Below, piece after piece: positions 18,356 to 28,768 of a DNA stretch of 64,000 bases; within the stretch, counting starts at the first letter, position 1, and each line of letters starts with the position of its first letter. The notes below the pieces were generated by a model, which was given only the letters and a program-made list of their open reading frames with translations, searched no databases and was not told the DNA's origin. Source of the stretch: Oscillospiraceae bacterium (GTDB lineage: Bacteria; Bacillota; Clostridia; Saccharofermentanales; Saccharofermentanaceae); the NCBI GenBank assembly GCA_015069205.1, contig SVIZ01000007.1, positions 62,001 through 126,000 on the forward strand. Direction: 5' to 3'. Position numbers and translations under genes: made by a program.

Positions 18356-20212
18356 ATGAATATAAGAAAAACGGGACCGATACTCCTTTTAGGCATATTT
18401 GCCGCATCCGTGTTTTCGGGATGCGGAAAAACAATATCTGAAACCGGCAACACGATCGTTGCCAGTGAGACATCAGCAGAAATCACTTTACCTTCTGAAA
18501 CGTTAGCGCAAGATCCCGTCACTTCTGTGGAACCGAAAACTTTTGAGGAGGTTTATGGCAACCAGCTGATGGGCTATCTTAACCATCAGTATTACTTTGA
18601 TGGTGAGCCGGTCTCTTTGCAGGAATCGAACTTCTATTTCATTAATGCTTTCCTTGAACTCAGCAGCGATGCAAATATGGGTTATTATCCGGTGACACCT
18701 TCCGGAGGCATTGATCTGGCTGCCGAGCTCGAGGTCGAGATCGATGACTACGGCACTTACGGTGACTACTTCGTCAAATATGCGGAAAATGCCCTCGAGA
18801 TGTCTTTGACACTGTGCTCCTATGCCCGGGCAAATGACATACCGCTTTCAGAGGATACCAAGCTTGCGATTGATAACATGCTGGACAATATCAGGTATGG
18901 AAGTGCTGCAAATGCCGGGATGTCACTCGACGATTATCTGCAGCTTTACTATGGTCCGGGAACTGATGAGGCAACATTCAGAAAGATCCTGGAAAGGTAT
19001 TATCTTGCCGATGCGTATTCCGATAAATACTGCAAGGAGTATCCGTTCTCTGACGATCAGATCCGCACTCCCTACATCAGATATGCCCTTTTCTATGCCC
19101 CCGAATCAGCAGATCAGGATACCAAAGATCAGGCATACCAGTCCGCAATGGATATGAAGGATTCTTGTAATAGCCTTTCTGAGCTTAAATCACTGGCGCA
19201 GTCTGCTTATGAGAACGGTATTGTCCGCGAGCAGGGTGACAGTGCGGCTTTTACAAGCGAACTCAGTGAATATCCGGAACTTTGGGACTGGACTTTTGAA
19301 GAAGAAAGGAAAGAGGGCGATATTGAAGTAATCTACGAGCCTTCTGTAGGTTACTATGTAATCGGCTATCTCGGAATAAAAGATCAGATTACTTATGTGC
19401 CCTATGTGAGATATGCTCTTTTCCAGCCTAAAGATACTGACCAGGTCTCTTTGACGGATGCTTATACTGCCGCAAAAGCCATGAAAGATGCCTGCGGAAG
19501 CATCAGCGATCTTACAGGCCTTGCCGAGACTGCTTATAAGAACGGCGAAGTTCTTGATTATGGCGATATTCTCGTCACCAAGGGCCAGCTCGATAAGAAT
19601 TTTGAGGATTGGGCATATGATGAAAACAGGACTGACGGCGAGCTTGACATCATTTATTCGCCTGATTTCGGATATTTCGTTATAGGCTATATCAGAACGG
19701 AAAAGCAGATATCCGGTCTTCTTACGGACATTGCAATGAAGGACCTTACCAACATTGCCCTCGAAGAGTCAAACAGCGGAGTCCACGATTTCCACACTGA
19801 TGATGAATACCTTCCGGCTCCTGCAGCACCTACTGCAACTCCGGTACCGGAGATCGAGCTGACTGACGATGGTACAGAAGAGACTGTTATGAATACTGAA
19901 GCTACCGAAGCATCTGCTCCTGTTGCCCAGCCACAGCAGAATGGTTCAACGAAAACAGCAGATGTTCTGGTAGTAGTCTTCTTTACGCTGGCAGGTGTTG
20001 CAATAGCTACGATCATTGCCGTGCTCATTTATTCGGCAGTGAACAACCGCATTAAATCTTCGGGTGTATCACGTAAAGATCCTGATGATGATCCGGATGA
20101 CAATGCGGATGAGACCAAAAAAGACAGCGGGGAAGATCGTGAAGACGGATCTGAAGAAGATGATGAATCTGAAGAAGATGGCGATGAAGACGATGAGGAC
20201 AATGAAGACTGA
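18356..20212 (+). CDS. PrsA/SurA-like lipoprotein, paralog 2, with duplicated parvulin-like block
   Basis: Lipobox FSGC. Two consecutive YVRYALF...GDI...GYxVIGYL blocks. C-terminal TM and Asp/Glu tail. Confidence 0.75.
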   Translation: MNIRKTGPILLLGIFAASVFSGCGKTISETGNTIVASETSAEITLPSETLAQDPVTSVEPKTFEEVYGNQLMGYLNHQYYFDGEPVSLQESNFYFINAFLELSSDANMGYYPVTPSGGIDLAAELEVEIDDYGTYGDYFVKYAENALEMSLTLCSYARANDIPLSEDTKLAIDNMLDNIRYGSAANAGMSLDDYLQLYYGPGTDEATFRKILERYYLADAYSDKYCKEYPFSDDQIRTPYIRYALFYAPESADQDTKDQAYQSAMDMKDSCNSLSELKSLAQSAYENGIVREQGDSAAFTSELSEYPELWDWTFEEERKEGDIEVIYEPSVGYYVIGYLGIKDQITYVPYVRYALFQPKDTDQVSLTDAYTAAKAMKDACGSISDLTGLAETAYKNGEVLDYGDILVTKGQLDKNFEDWAYDENRTDGELDIIYSPDFGYFVIGYIRTEKQISGLLTDIAMKDLTNIALEESNSGVHDFHTDDEYLPAPAAPTATPVPEIELTDDGTEETVMNTEATEASAPVAQPQQNGSTKTADVLVVVFFTLAGVAIATIIAVLIYSAVNNRIKSSGVSRKDPDDDPDDNADETKKDSGEDREDGSEEDDESEEDGDEDDEDNED

Positions 20213-20305
20213 TCTTTGTGTCCGTTTTCGCGCTATTGATGACTTTCTATGTGTTGATGTAGTAGACTATACCAATATTTCACATGAGGACAAAGGAAAA
20301 TTAAA

Positions 20306-21634
20306 ATGAAAAAAATCGGTGCATTTATCCTACTTACAGTTATGATCCTGGCTGTATTTTCAGGTTGCAGCAATACCGCAACCGTATCAGTCGCTTCAGC
20401 AACATACCAGCCGTTAATAAACAATTACGGTGAGCAGCTGCCCCAGTATCTCGATAAACAGTATTATTTTGACGATAAGCCGATATCCATACAGGAATCC
20501 AATTTCTACTTTATAAATGCTTATCTCGATCTCAGTACATATGCCATGTATGGTTATTTCCCTGCAAATGCAAAGGGATACCTTGACCTTTCCGCTGCTT
20601 GCACCGAACCCGGTTATGCTACTTATGGTGATTATTTCATCGAATATGCGGAAAACTCTCTCGAGAGCACATGCATCTTGCTGGCACGTGCCGAGGCAGA
20701 GGGCGTGACTGTTACTGATGAAATAAAGGCAACAATCGACACTTCGCTTAATGATATGAATACAAATTATGCGGCACCTGCAGGCCAGACTCTTGACGAT
20801 TATCTTCAGGCTTATTACGGACCCGGAAATACTGAAGCCGCATTCAGAACGATCCTTGAGAGATACTATCTTGCTGATGCATATTCCAAAGTTTATTGCG
20901 AGAATTATGTTTTCTCTGATGAGGAAAAGTTCGTTCCTTATTTGAGATATGCACTTTTCTATGCGCCCGAGACATCCGATCAGGCAACAAAGGACAAGGC
21001 TCTTGAGACTGCTACAGCCATGAAGAATGCATGCTCCACCATTGACGACCTCACAGGTCTTGCCCAGAATGCACAGCAGGCTGGCACTGTTTATGATCAG
21101 GGTGATATTCTCGTTCCAAGAGGCAGAATGGTTCCCAAGTTTGAAGAGTGGGCATACGAAGAAGGGAGAACGGTTGGCGAGCTCGATATTATCTATGCTC
21201 CTGAATACGGCTACTTCGTTGTAGGTTATCTCGGAACACAGGAGCAGGAAAAAGCCGATCTGGACCAGATCGCTCTGCAGAAGCTCAGCCAGTCACTTCT
21301 CGACGAGATCAATGCGGGAACCCACAATCTTCATTCAACTGATGTTAAGGTCAGTTCCATGACCACTACGGAAGTCCTGATTGTCGTATTCTTTACTCTT
21401 GCAGGAGTTGCCATCGCAGCAGTGATCGTCATTCTGATCGTAAATGCGATGAAGAAGAACAAGGATACCGGTTCACGCGGAAAATCTTCTTCAAAGAATT
21501 CTTCCAAGCCTTCAAATTCAAAGAATAAGGCAGCTGATAAGCCCAAGTCTTCGAAAAAGCGTTATGAGGAAGACGACGAGGACGATGAAGAAGATGATGA
21601 AGAAGAATATGATGAAGACGAGGACGACGAGTAA
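20306..21634 (+). CDS. PrsA/SurA-like lipoprotein, paralog 3
   Basis: Lipobox FSGC; YGEQLPQYLDKQYYFDDKPISIQESNFYFINAYLDLS matches paralogs 1 and 2. TM, basic stretch, acidic tail. Confidence 0.75.
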   Translation: MKKIGAFILLTVMILAVFSGCSNTATVSVASATYQPLINNYGEQLPQYLDKQYYFDDKPISIQESNFYFINAYLDLSTYAMYGYFPANAKGYLDLSAACTEPGYATYGDYFIEYAENSLESTCILLARAEAEGVTVTDEIKATIDTSLNDMNTNYAAPAGQTLDDYLQAYYGPGNTEAAFRTILERYYLADAYSKVYCENYVFSDEEKFVPYLRYALFYAPETSDQATKDKALETATAMKNACSTIDDLTGLAQNAQQAGTVYDQGDILVPRGRMVPKFEEWAYEEGRTVGELDIIYAPEYGYFVVGYLGTQEQEKADLDQIALQKLSQSLLDEINAGTHNLHSTDVKVSSMTTTEVLIVVFFTLAGVAIAAVIVILIVNAMKKNKDTGSRGKSSSKNSSKPSNSKNKAADKPKSSKKRYEEDDEDDEEDDEEEYDEDEDDE

Positions 21635-21656
21635 TCGTTAAAACCCTTAGTGTTTC

Positions 21657-21695
21657 AAGGAGCTGTTTCACAAAAGTGGGGCAGCTCCTTTATTT
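21657..21695 (+). terminator. Intrinsic terminator after paralog 3
   Basis: AAGGAGCTG...CAGCTCCTT then TTATTT. Confidence 0.75.
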
Positions 21696-21766
21696 ACTTA
21701 AAAATATAGGCATGTTAAAATTCTATGATTGAGCATCTATCTAAAATGAAGCAGGAGTGTAATTTC

Positions 21767-22054
21767 ATGGAGATTACCAAGGATCTGGTTCAGTATCTCG
21801 AGAATCTCGGAAGACTCGAACTGAGCCCTGAAGATGAAGAAAAGACACAGAAAGCCTTAGGTGACATCTTAGGTTATTTCGACCAGTTAAATGAGCTTGA
21901 TACTGAAGGCGTTGAGCCTTTAAGCCATGCTGCAGGCGTATCGAACGTAACCCGTGAAGACGTCATCACAAATGAAGATATGAGGGATGCGGTCTTAAGC
22001 AACGCACCCGAGACAAAGGACGGTACGATCCTCGTGCCGAAGACCTTTGATTAA
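21767..22054 (+). CDS. gatC: Asp/Glu-tRNA amidotransferase subunit C
   Basis: LARLEL-like LGRLELSPEDEE, ILGYFDQLNELDTEGVEPLSH. Directly upstream of gatA. Confidence 0.9.
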   Translation: MEITKDLVQYLENLGRLELSPEDEEKTQKALGDILGYFDQLNELDTEGVEPLSHAAGVSNVTREDVITNEDMRDAVLSNAPETKDGTILVPKTFD

Positions 22055-22065
22055 GGGGTGTGCAT

Positions 22066-23562
22066 ATGACTGATATTGAGATCCGTAAATTAGGAGCCCT
22101 TGAGATAGGCTCAGCGATCAAGGAAGGAAAGATCACCTCTTACCAGGCGACAAAGGCTTTCCTCGACGCAATCGAAAAGACAGACGGTGAATACAAGACA
22201 TATATCACCGTGATACGTGATGAAGCTCTCGCAAAGGCCCAAAAGGCTGACGAAGCCATCAAGGCGGGAACGCTTACAGGCCCTCTTGCAGGTGTTCCGA
22301 TCGCGATAAAAGACAATATCTGCACGAAGGGGATCAAGACGACCTGCGCATCTAAGATGCTCGGCAATTTTGTTCCTCCCTACGATGCTGAAGTCATCCG
22401 CAAGATCGAAGATGCAGGAATGGTCATCCTCGGCAAGACAAACATGGACGAATTCGCCATGGGTTCCACAACAGAGACGAGTTATTTCGGCGCCACATCC
22501 AATCCGTGGGATAAGGACAGGGTACCGGGCGGTTCATCAGGCGGTTCTGCTGCCTGCGTAGCTGCAGCTCTTGCACCTGTTGCACTCGGTTCTGATACAG
22601 GCGGTTCCATCAGACAGCCTGCTTCATTCTGCGGCGTTACAGGCCTTAAGCCTACATATGGTTCCGTATCCAGATACGGTCTTGTTGCTTTCGCTTCTTC
22701 TCTGGACCAGATCGGACCGATCGCTAGAAAAGCAGAAGACATCGCTGCCGTTTACAACGTTATCAGCGGAAAAGACCAGAAGGACCAGTCTTCTCTTGAA
22801 TCAGAGAAGATCGACCTTAATGCCGTTGAGAATTACAGCCTTGAGGGCAAGAAGTTCGGTATTCCGGAAGAATACCTGGGTGACGGTATCGACGCTGACG
22901 TTAAGAAGGCAGTTCTCGATGCGGTGGAAGTCCTTAAGTCCAAGGGTGCTACTGTTGAGACATTCTCAATGCCCATCATCAAGTATGCAATCCCGACTTA
23001 CTACATCATCTGCTGCGCAGAGGCATGCTCCAACCTGTCCAGATATGACGGTGTTAAGTACGGCTACAGACCTGAAGGCATTGAAGACTTAGGCCAGCTC
23101 TACATCAAGTCCAGAAGCGAAGGATTCGGACTTGAGGTCAAGAGAAGGATCATGCTCGGCAACTTCGTTCTGTCATCAGGCTATTACGATGCTTACTACA
23201 ACAAGGCATTGAGAGTTAAGAACCTCATCAAGCAGGCTTTCGATGAGGCATTCACAAAATACGATGCGGTCCTGGGACCTGTTGCCCCCACGGCAGCACT
23301 GAAGAAGGGCGAGAGCCTTTCGGATCCTTTGAAGATGTACCTGGGCGATATCTGCACGGTACTCATCAACATCGTCGGCATCCCCGCAATGTCCGTGCCC
23401 TGCGGCTTCACTTCTGAAGGACTTCCCGTAGGCCTTCAGATCATGGGCGACAGATTTGCAGAACAGACTGTTACAGGCGTGGCTTCTGCTTACCAGAAGG
23501 CTACAGCTGACCAGGGGTTCGAGAACCGGATCCCTGAAGAAGTCTTAAGAGGGGAGGGCTGA
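22066..23562 (+). CDS. gatA: Asp/Glu-tRNA amidotransferase subunit A
   Basis: Amidase signature GGSSGGSAACVAAALAPVALGSDTGGSIRQPASFCG. Confidence 0.96.
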   Translation: MTDIEIRKLGALEIGSAIKEGKITSYQATKAFLDAIEKTDGEYKTYITVIRDEALAKAQKADEAIKAGTLTGPLAGVPIAIKDNICTKGIKTTCASKMLGNFVPPYDAEVIRKIEDAGMVILGKTNMDEFAMGSTTETSYFGATSNPWDKDRVPGGSSGGSAACVAAALAPVALGSDTGGSIRQPASFCGVTGLKPTYGSVSRYGLVAFASSLDQIGPIARKAEDIAAVYNVISGKDQKDQSSLESEKIDLNAVENYSLEGKKFGIPEEYLGDGIDADVKKAVLDAVEVLKSKGATVETFSMPIIKYAIPTYYIICCAEACSNLSRYDGVKYGYRPEGIEDLGQLYIKSRSEGFGLEVKRRIMLGNFVLSSGYYDAYYNKALRVKNLIKQAFDEAFTKYDAVLGPVAPTAALKKGESLSDPLKMYLGDICTVLINIVGIPAMSVPCGFTSEGLPVGLQIMGDRFAEQTVTGVASAYQKATADQGFENRIPEEVLRGEG

Positions 23563-23566
23563 TAAC

Positions 23567-25006
23567 ATGCAGGATTATGAGATGGTAATAGGCCTCGAAG
23601 TACACTGCGAGCTCTCGACAGAATCAAAGATCTTCTGCGGATGCTCTGCCAAATTCGGAGGCGAGCCCAATACACACGTTTGCGAAGTATGTTCCGGTAT
23701 GCCGGGCACGCTTCCCACGCTCAACAAGCAGGTAGTCGAGTATGCCGTAAAGGCAGGACTCGCACTCAACTGCGAGATCACAAGAAACAACAAGTTCGAC
23801 CGTAAGAACTATTTCTATCCCGACCTTCCCAAGGCATATCAGATATCACAGCTTTACTATCCGATCTGCAGGAACGGCCATGTCGACATTAAGACATCAC
23901 AGGGCATGAAGTCCATCGGCATCCATGAGATCCACATGGAAGAGGATGCCGGCAAGCTCGTACACGATCCCGTTACGGGCATGACCATGGTCGACTTCAA
24001 CCGCTGCGGCGTTCCGCTCCTTGAGATCGTTTCAGAACCTGATTTCAGAAGCGGTGAAGAGGTTATCGCATATCTCGAAAAGTTAAGAGACACGATGCAG
24101 TATCTCGGAATCTCCGACTGCAAGATGCAGGAAGGATCCATGAGAGCTGACGTTAACCTCTCCGTACGTCCCAGAGGACAGAAGGAATTCGGCACAAGAA
24201 CTGAGATGAAGAATATCGCATCTCTTAAGGCCATAGAGCGCGCCATCGAATACGAGCGCGACAGACAGATCGACCTCATCGAAGAGGGCGGCAAGGTTGT
24301 CCAGGAGACAAGACGCTGGGATGACGAGCAGGAGTACACATACTCCATGCGTTCCAAGGAAAATGCCCAGGATTACAAGTATTTCCCGGACCCTGACCTC
24401 ATGCCCATCAACATTTCTGACGAGTTCCTCGCAAAGGTTAAAGCCGAGCTTCCCGAGTTTGCTGATGCAAAGCGCGAGAGATATGTAAGTGAGCTGGGTC
24501 TGCCTGAATATGATGCAGAGATCATCACGGGAACACCTGCACTGGTAAGGGTTTTCGAGGCTGCATGCGAAGTTACTTCAAAGCCTAAGGATTGCTCCAA
24601 CTGGCTCATGACAGACCTTCTTAAGATCGCCAAGGACGCCAAGGTCCTGGCAGCCGACATCGACTTTGACGGTAAGATCATGGGTAAGATCATCAATCTT
24701 GTAAATGAGAATAAGATCAACCGCAAGTCAGGCCAGAAGGCTCTTGAGGAAGCTTTCCTCAACGGTACCGATCCTGATAAGTATATCGCTGACAACGGTC
24801 TTGCGATGGTGTCTGATACAAGTGCCATTGAGCCTGTCATCAAGGAGATCATAGCAAGCAACGAGAAGGCTGTATCAGGCTATCTCGCAGGAGAAGAGAA
24901 GAACCTCACGTTCCTTATCGGCCAGTCCATGCGTGCCCTCAAGGGCAAGGCAGACCACCAGGTCGTAAGACAGACACTGATCGACCTTCTTAACGGAATG
25001 AAATAA
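23567..25006 (+). CDS. gatB: Asp/Glu-tRNA amidotransferase subunit B
   Basis: VIGLEVHCELSTESKIFC, NKFDRKNYFYPDLPKAYQISQ, MQEGSMRADVNLSVR. Confidence 0.96.
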   Translation: MQDYEMVIGLEVHCELSTESKIFCGCSAKFGGEPNTHVCEVCSGMPGTLPTLNKQVVEYAVKAGLALNCEITRNNKFDRKNYFYPDLPKAYQISQLYYPICRNGHVDIKTSQGMKSIGIHEIHMEEDAGKLVHDPVTGMTMVDFNRCGVPLLEIVSEPDFRSGEEVIAYLEKLRDTMQYLGISDCKMQEGSMRADVNLSVRPRGQKEFGTRTEMKNIASLKAIERAIEYERDRQIDLIEEGGKVVQETRRWDDEQEYTYSMRSKENAQDYKYFPDPDLMPINISDEFLAKVKAELPEFADAKRERYVSELGLPEYDAEIITGTPALVRVFEAACEVTSKPKDCSNWLMTDLLKIAKDAKVLAADIDFDGKIMGKIINLVNENKINRKSGQKALEEAFLNGTDPDKYIADNGLAMVSDTSAIEPVIKEIIASNEKAVSGYLAGEEKNLTFLIGQSMRALKGKADHQVVRQTLIDLLNGMK

Positions 25007-26352
25007 TGGACACACTGCTAAGCATTTTACTGGTCTTATTCTTCGTTCTCGTCAATGCCTTTTTCTCAGGCACCGAGATGGCAGTCATCTCGCTTAACGA
25101 CGCGAAAATGCATAAGCTTGCCGAAGACGGCAACAAGAAGGCTTTGCGCGTTATCAAGTTCCTTGATAATCCCGGAAGCTTCCTTGCGACGATCCAGGTA
25201 GGCGTTACGCTTGCCGGATTCCTGTCGTCCGCTTTTGCTGCCAACAGTTTTGCTTCCAAACTGGCGCTTTGGGCCGATCCCGAGTCGATCCATCCCTGGA
25301 TGGAATCCTTGTGGACCGTCGTCATAACGCTGGTCCTTTCCTATTTCTCACTTGTTTTGGGTGAGCTCGTTCCCAAGCGCATTGCCCAGAACTATCCTGA
25401 GAAGTGGGCTTTTGCCGCTGCCAATATCGTTAAGTTTATCGGCGCGGTCTTAAAGCCGTTTGTATGGTTCCTTACCAAGTCTACGAACTTCATCCTCATG
25501 CTTTTCAAGATCGATCCCAACCAGACTGATAAGCCGGTTACTGAGGAAGAAATCCGCATGATGGTAGACGTCGGTTCCGAATCAGGCAACATCGAGGATA
25601 CTGAAAAAGAGATGATCGAGAACGTTTTCGAGTTCAACGACAAGGAAGTGTCGGAGATCATGACACACAGAAAGAAGATCATCTCGCTGCCCATCGACGC
25701 TGATTACGACGAGGTCATGCGCGTTGCAAGGGAAGAGAAGTTCACGAGAATTCCTGTTTACAAGGATACGATCGATGACATCATCGGCATCCTTCATATC
25801 AAGGACCTTATCGGCATTATGCCTCCCACGGAGGATAAGCCTTTCAAGCTTGAGAAGTTCATAAGAGAACCTCTCATCGTTCACGAGACACGTAAGATCT
25901 CTTCTCTCTTCGGTGAGATGAAGAACTGCGGCATGCAGATGGCCGTTATCGTTGACGAGTATGGCGGAACGATGGGCATAGCCACTATCGAGGATATGCT
26001 GGAGGAGCTCGTAGGCAACATTACGGACGAGTTTGACGATGAGGGAGACGAGTTCGTCAAGCTCTCAAACGGCGATTATATCGTCAGGGGAGACATGACC
26101 TTAAGCGACCTTGAGGATGTCTTGGACATTGAGCTTACAAATGATGAATACGACACGATTGCAGGCCTTGTCATATCACAGCTTGACCGTGTTCCCGAAG
26201 AGACGGAACATCCTGTCGTTAATTACAAGAACCTGAGGATCAAGGTGTTGAAGGTCGAGGAGAATGCCATCGCCAAAGTCCTGATCCACATCAATCCCGT
26301 TGCCGAACCCGAAGAGGAAGGCAAGGATGAAGGTGCAAAGGGCGATGAGTAA
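25006..26352 (+). CDS. DUF21/CBS-domain (CorC/HlyC family) transporter
   Basis: N-terminal TM domain (FVLVNAFFSGTEMAVISLN), CBS pair (TRIPVYKDTIDDIIGILHIKDL), C-terminal CorC region (GTMGIATIEDMLEELVGNITDEFD). Confidence 0.9.
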   Translation: MDTLLSILLVLFFVLVNAFFSGTEMAVISLNDAKMHKLAEDGNKKALRVIKFLDNPGSFLATIQVGVTLAGFLSSAFAANSFASKLALWADPESIHPWMESLWTVVITLVLSYFSLVLGELVPKRIAQNYPEKWAFAAANIVKFIGAVLKPFVWFLTKSTNFILMLFKIDPNQTDKPVTEEEIRMMVDVGSESGNIEDTEKEMIENVFEFNDKEVSEIMTHRKKIISLPIDADYDEVMRVAREEKFTRIPVYKDTIDDIIGILHIKDLIGIMPPTEDKPFKLEKFIREPLIVHETRKISSLFGEMKNCGMQMAVIVDEYGGTMGIATIEDMLEELVGNITDEFDDEGDEFVKLSNGDYIVRGDMTLSDLEDVLDIELTNDEYDTIAGLVISQLDRVPEETEHPVVNYKNLRIKVLKVEENAIAKVLIHINPVAEPEEEGKDEGAKGDE

Positions 26353-27004
26353 GTACGACCTCGTTTTATACGATCTTGACGGAACGCTCTGGGACTCCAT
26401 CCCGCTCATAATGGAATGCTATAAAAAGGCATACGATGTGGTGCTTGGCGGCACCGACAGATCTGATGACGATCTTCAAAGCTATATCGGAAGGCCTCTG
26501 GGCGATACCTTCTCCATGCACGATAATGAGACACGCGACAAGCTCGTTAAGACTTATCTTGAGATCAACTGCGCAAGACTTAAGGAAAATGCCATCCCGA
26601 TCTTTCCCGGCGTTTATGATTTTCTTGCGAAAATCAGGACTTCCGGCGTAAAACAGGGCATAGTCACGTCCAAGCGCGAGTCTTCCGCCATGATAACGAT
26701 CGACCTTCTTGAACTGGAAGGATATTTTGACGTCAAGGTGTTCAGGGAGGCAACAGAGCGCGCAAAACCTCACGGCGACCCGCTTATCGAGGCTGCAAGA
26801 AGAGCGGGGATCACGGACATGAGCCGTGTCCTTTATGTAGGGGACGCTGTCCCTGATGTTCTTTCGGCACACGATGCCGGCACTGATTTTGCCCTTGTGA
26901 GCTGGACAAAGATGCCCAGGGAGGAATTAGACCGTTTGGGACCTGACTACATTATTGAGGTTCCGGAGCAACTTCCTTGCATTATCAAGGGCTCCGAATT
27001 ATAA
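26345..27004 (+). CDS. HAD-superfamily phosphatase (phosphoglycolate phosphatase-like)
   Basis: YDLVLYDLDGTLWDS, VTSKRESS, VGDAVPDVLSAHDAG. Confidence 0.88.
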   Translation: MSKYDLVLYDLDGTLWDSIPLIMECYKKAYDVVLGGTDRSDDDLQSYIGRPLGDTFSMHDNETRDKLVKTYLEINCARLKENAIPIFPGVYDFLAKIRTSGVKQGIVTSKRESSAMITIDLLELEGYFDVKVFREATERAKPHGDPLIEAARRAGITDMSRVLYVGDAVPDVLSAHDAGTDFALVSWTKMPREELDRLGPDYIIEVPEQLPCIIKGSEL

Positions 27005-27054
27005 TACTTGGTGCTTTTTAATTTTAATAATAATATATAAGGTGGGCAGGCAAA

Positions 27055-28581
27055 ATGGCAAAGACCTCCAAGTCCGGAAAAAAGGCGAACAAGACAATTG
27101 TTTCTGGCGGAATGATGGTAGTAATCGTAGCTATCGTTCTTATCATCGTTTGCTTCTTTACATATATTTCCGGCGTACTCCCTCAGACCCTTACCGGTGT
27201 CGGAATCACAGAGACTCTTTCCGACGGTACAACAAAGACTGTAAAGAACTTCTCTGTTCTTGAGACAAACTTCCATTTCAGAGAAGTCTATGACACATAC
27301 TCACAGTATGGCATGGTATCTGAAGATCACCTTGATGATATTTACGATCCTTCAACAGGTGAGACTTACAGAGACTGGCTCCTGAGAGAAGCTGCAAGCC
27401 AGATGAAGCTTCTTGCTCTCGTTGAGCGTTCAGCACAGCAGAGCGGCTTCATGCAGTATTCCAAGGCACGTGAAATTGCTGCAAAGAACCTCGACACAAT
27501 GGATCTTTATGCAATGATGTACGGTTATCCTTCCGGCAACAAGTATCTTCAGTCCATCTACGGAACAGGCATGACAAGAAGACTTTATATCGACTTCCAG
27601 GCCCGTGAGGTTCTTGTTCAGGAATATGCTAATTACCTCCGTCAGTTCGATCCCGCTATCGTTCCTACAGATGAACAGGTACAGGCAAAATACAACGAGA
27701 CACCTGATAAGTATTACGTTTATGATTACAACTCATACTATGTACCGGCTGACAAGGATGATGCTGGTCAGGTAGTAGATTTTGACAAGTGCGTAGCTGC
27801 AGCTAACAAGATCGCTAATGCAGCAAAGGATTCCGCTTCCTTCAGACAGGCTGTTATGGACTATCTCAAGGATAAGGGCGATGATACCGCTCTTGCTGAA
27901 TATGAGGACGGCGCTGACCCGACATTCACAGAAGATCTTACATACTCTCTCGCTTCTTATATGTCACCTGACGTAAGAGCATTCATCTTCAGCGACAACA
28001 AGGCCGGTGATGTAAAGACTATCGAGACTGATTTCGGCGTATATGTTGTTTACATCGCAGACAAGCACCTCCCTGAAGACCAGGTTGTATCTTACAGAAT
28101 GTTTGCCATCAGCACAGGCGTTACAACGGAATCAACACCTGAAGAGATCTCTGCAGCAGTTAACCAGACGATCGCAGATGCACAGACATACTGCACACAG
28201 GGTATGGATCCGCTCTCTTTCTACAATGTAGTAAAGAACAACTCAACCAATTCTGATGTTATCCTCAATGGCGGTTATACAGATGCTGCAACACAGGCAG
28301 ATTTCCTTCCTGCTGAAGGTGAGGGTACAAATACCGCTACAAAGACTGCTGGCGAATGGCTTTTCGATGACAGCCGCAAGCAGGGAGACATTACGATGAT
28401 CGTTTCCGATGACTCTAAGAGTGTATATGTTTACTACTTCGAAGCTTCAAGAACTTCATATGAGTCAGCAGCAAGAAACGAGATCATCAATGCTAACTAC
28501 GAAGCATGGAACTCATCTCTTGGTGATTGCAATCCTGAGTATTCAGTAAACGCAGGCCTTTGCAAATATCTGATCTACTGA
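27055..28581 (+). CDS. Membrane-anchored SurA/PpiC-like foldase
   Basis: N-terminal TM, SurA-N-like helical region, later block with SYRMFAISTG...GEWLFDDSRKQGDITMIVSDDSKSVYVYYF. Confidence 0.65.
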   Translation: MAKTSKSGKKANKTIVSGGMMVVIVAIVLIIVCFFTYISGVLPQTLTGVGITETLSDGTTKTVKNFSVLETNFHFREVYDTYSQYGMVSEDHLDDIYDPSTGETYRDWLLREAASQMKLLALVERSAQQSGFMQYSKAREIAAKNLDTMDLYAMMYGYPSGNKYLQSIYGTGMTRRLYIDFQAREVLVQEYANYLRQFDPAIVPTDEQVQAKYNETPDKYYVYDYNSYYVPADKDDAGQVVDFDKCVAAANKIANAAKDSASFRQAVMDYLKDKGDDTALAEYEDGADPTFTEDLTYSLASYMSPDVRAFIFSDNKAGDVKTIETDFGVYVVYIADKHLPEDQVVSYRMFAISTGVTTESTPEEISAAVNQTIADAQTYCTQGMDPLSFYNVVKNNSTNSDVILNGGYTDAATQADFLPAEGEGTNTATKTAGEWLFDDSRKQGDITMIVSDDSKSVYVYYFEASRTSYESAARNEIINANYEAWNSSLGDCNPEYSVNAGLCKYLIY

Positions 28582-28605
28582 TAATTACTGAGGTTTAATC
28601 TCAAC

Positions 28606-28637
28606 AAGCACCACCGTTAAAGGTGGTGCTTTTTTAT
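28606..28637 (+). terminator. Intrinsic terminator
   Basis: AAGCACCACC-gttaaa-GGTGGTGCTTTTTT. Confidence 0.92.
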
Positions 28638-28768
28638 TGCATTTGACAAGTACACGGGTTGAGGTTTTGGTTATAAGATAAAAAAGCTTTTATAAGGTAA
28701 TAATATTATTCTCTATAATCATTATTACTAAATAAGGAAAGCGTGCTATATGCAAGGAGGATAATTCA

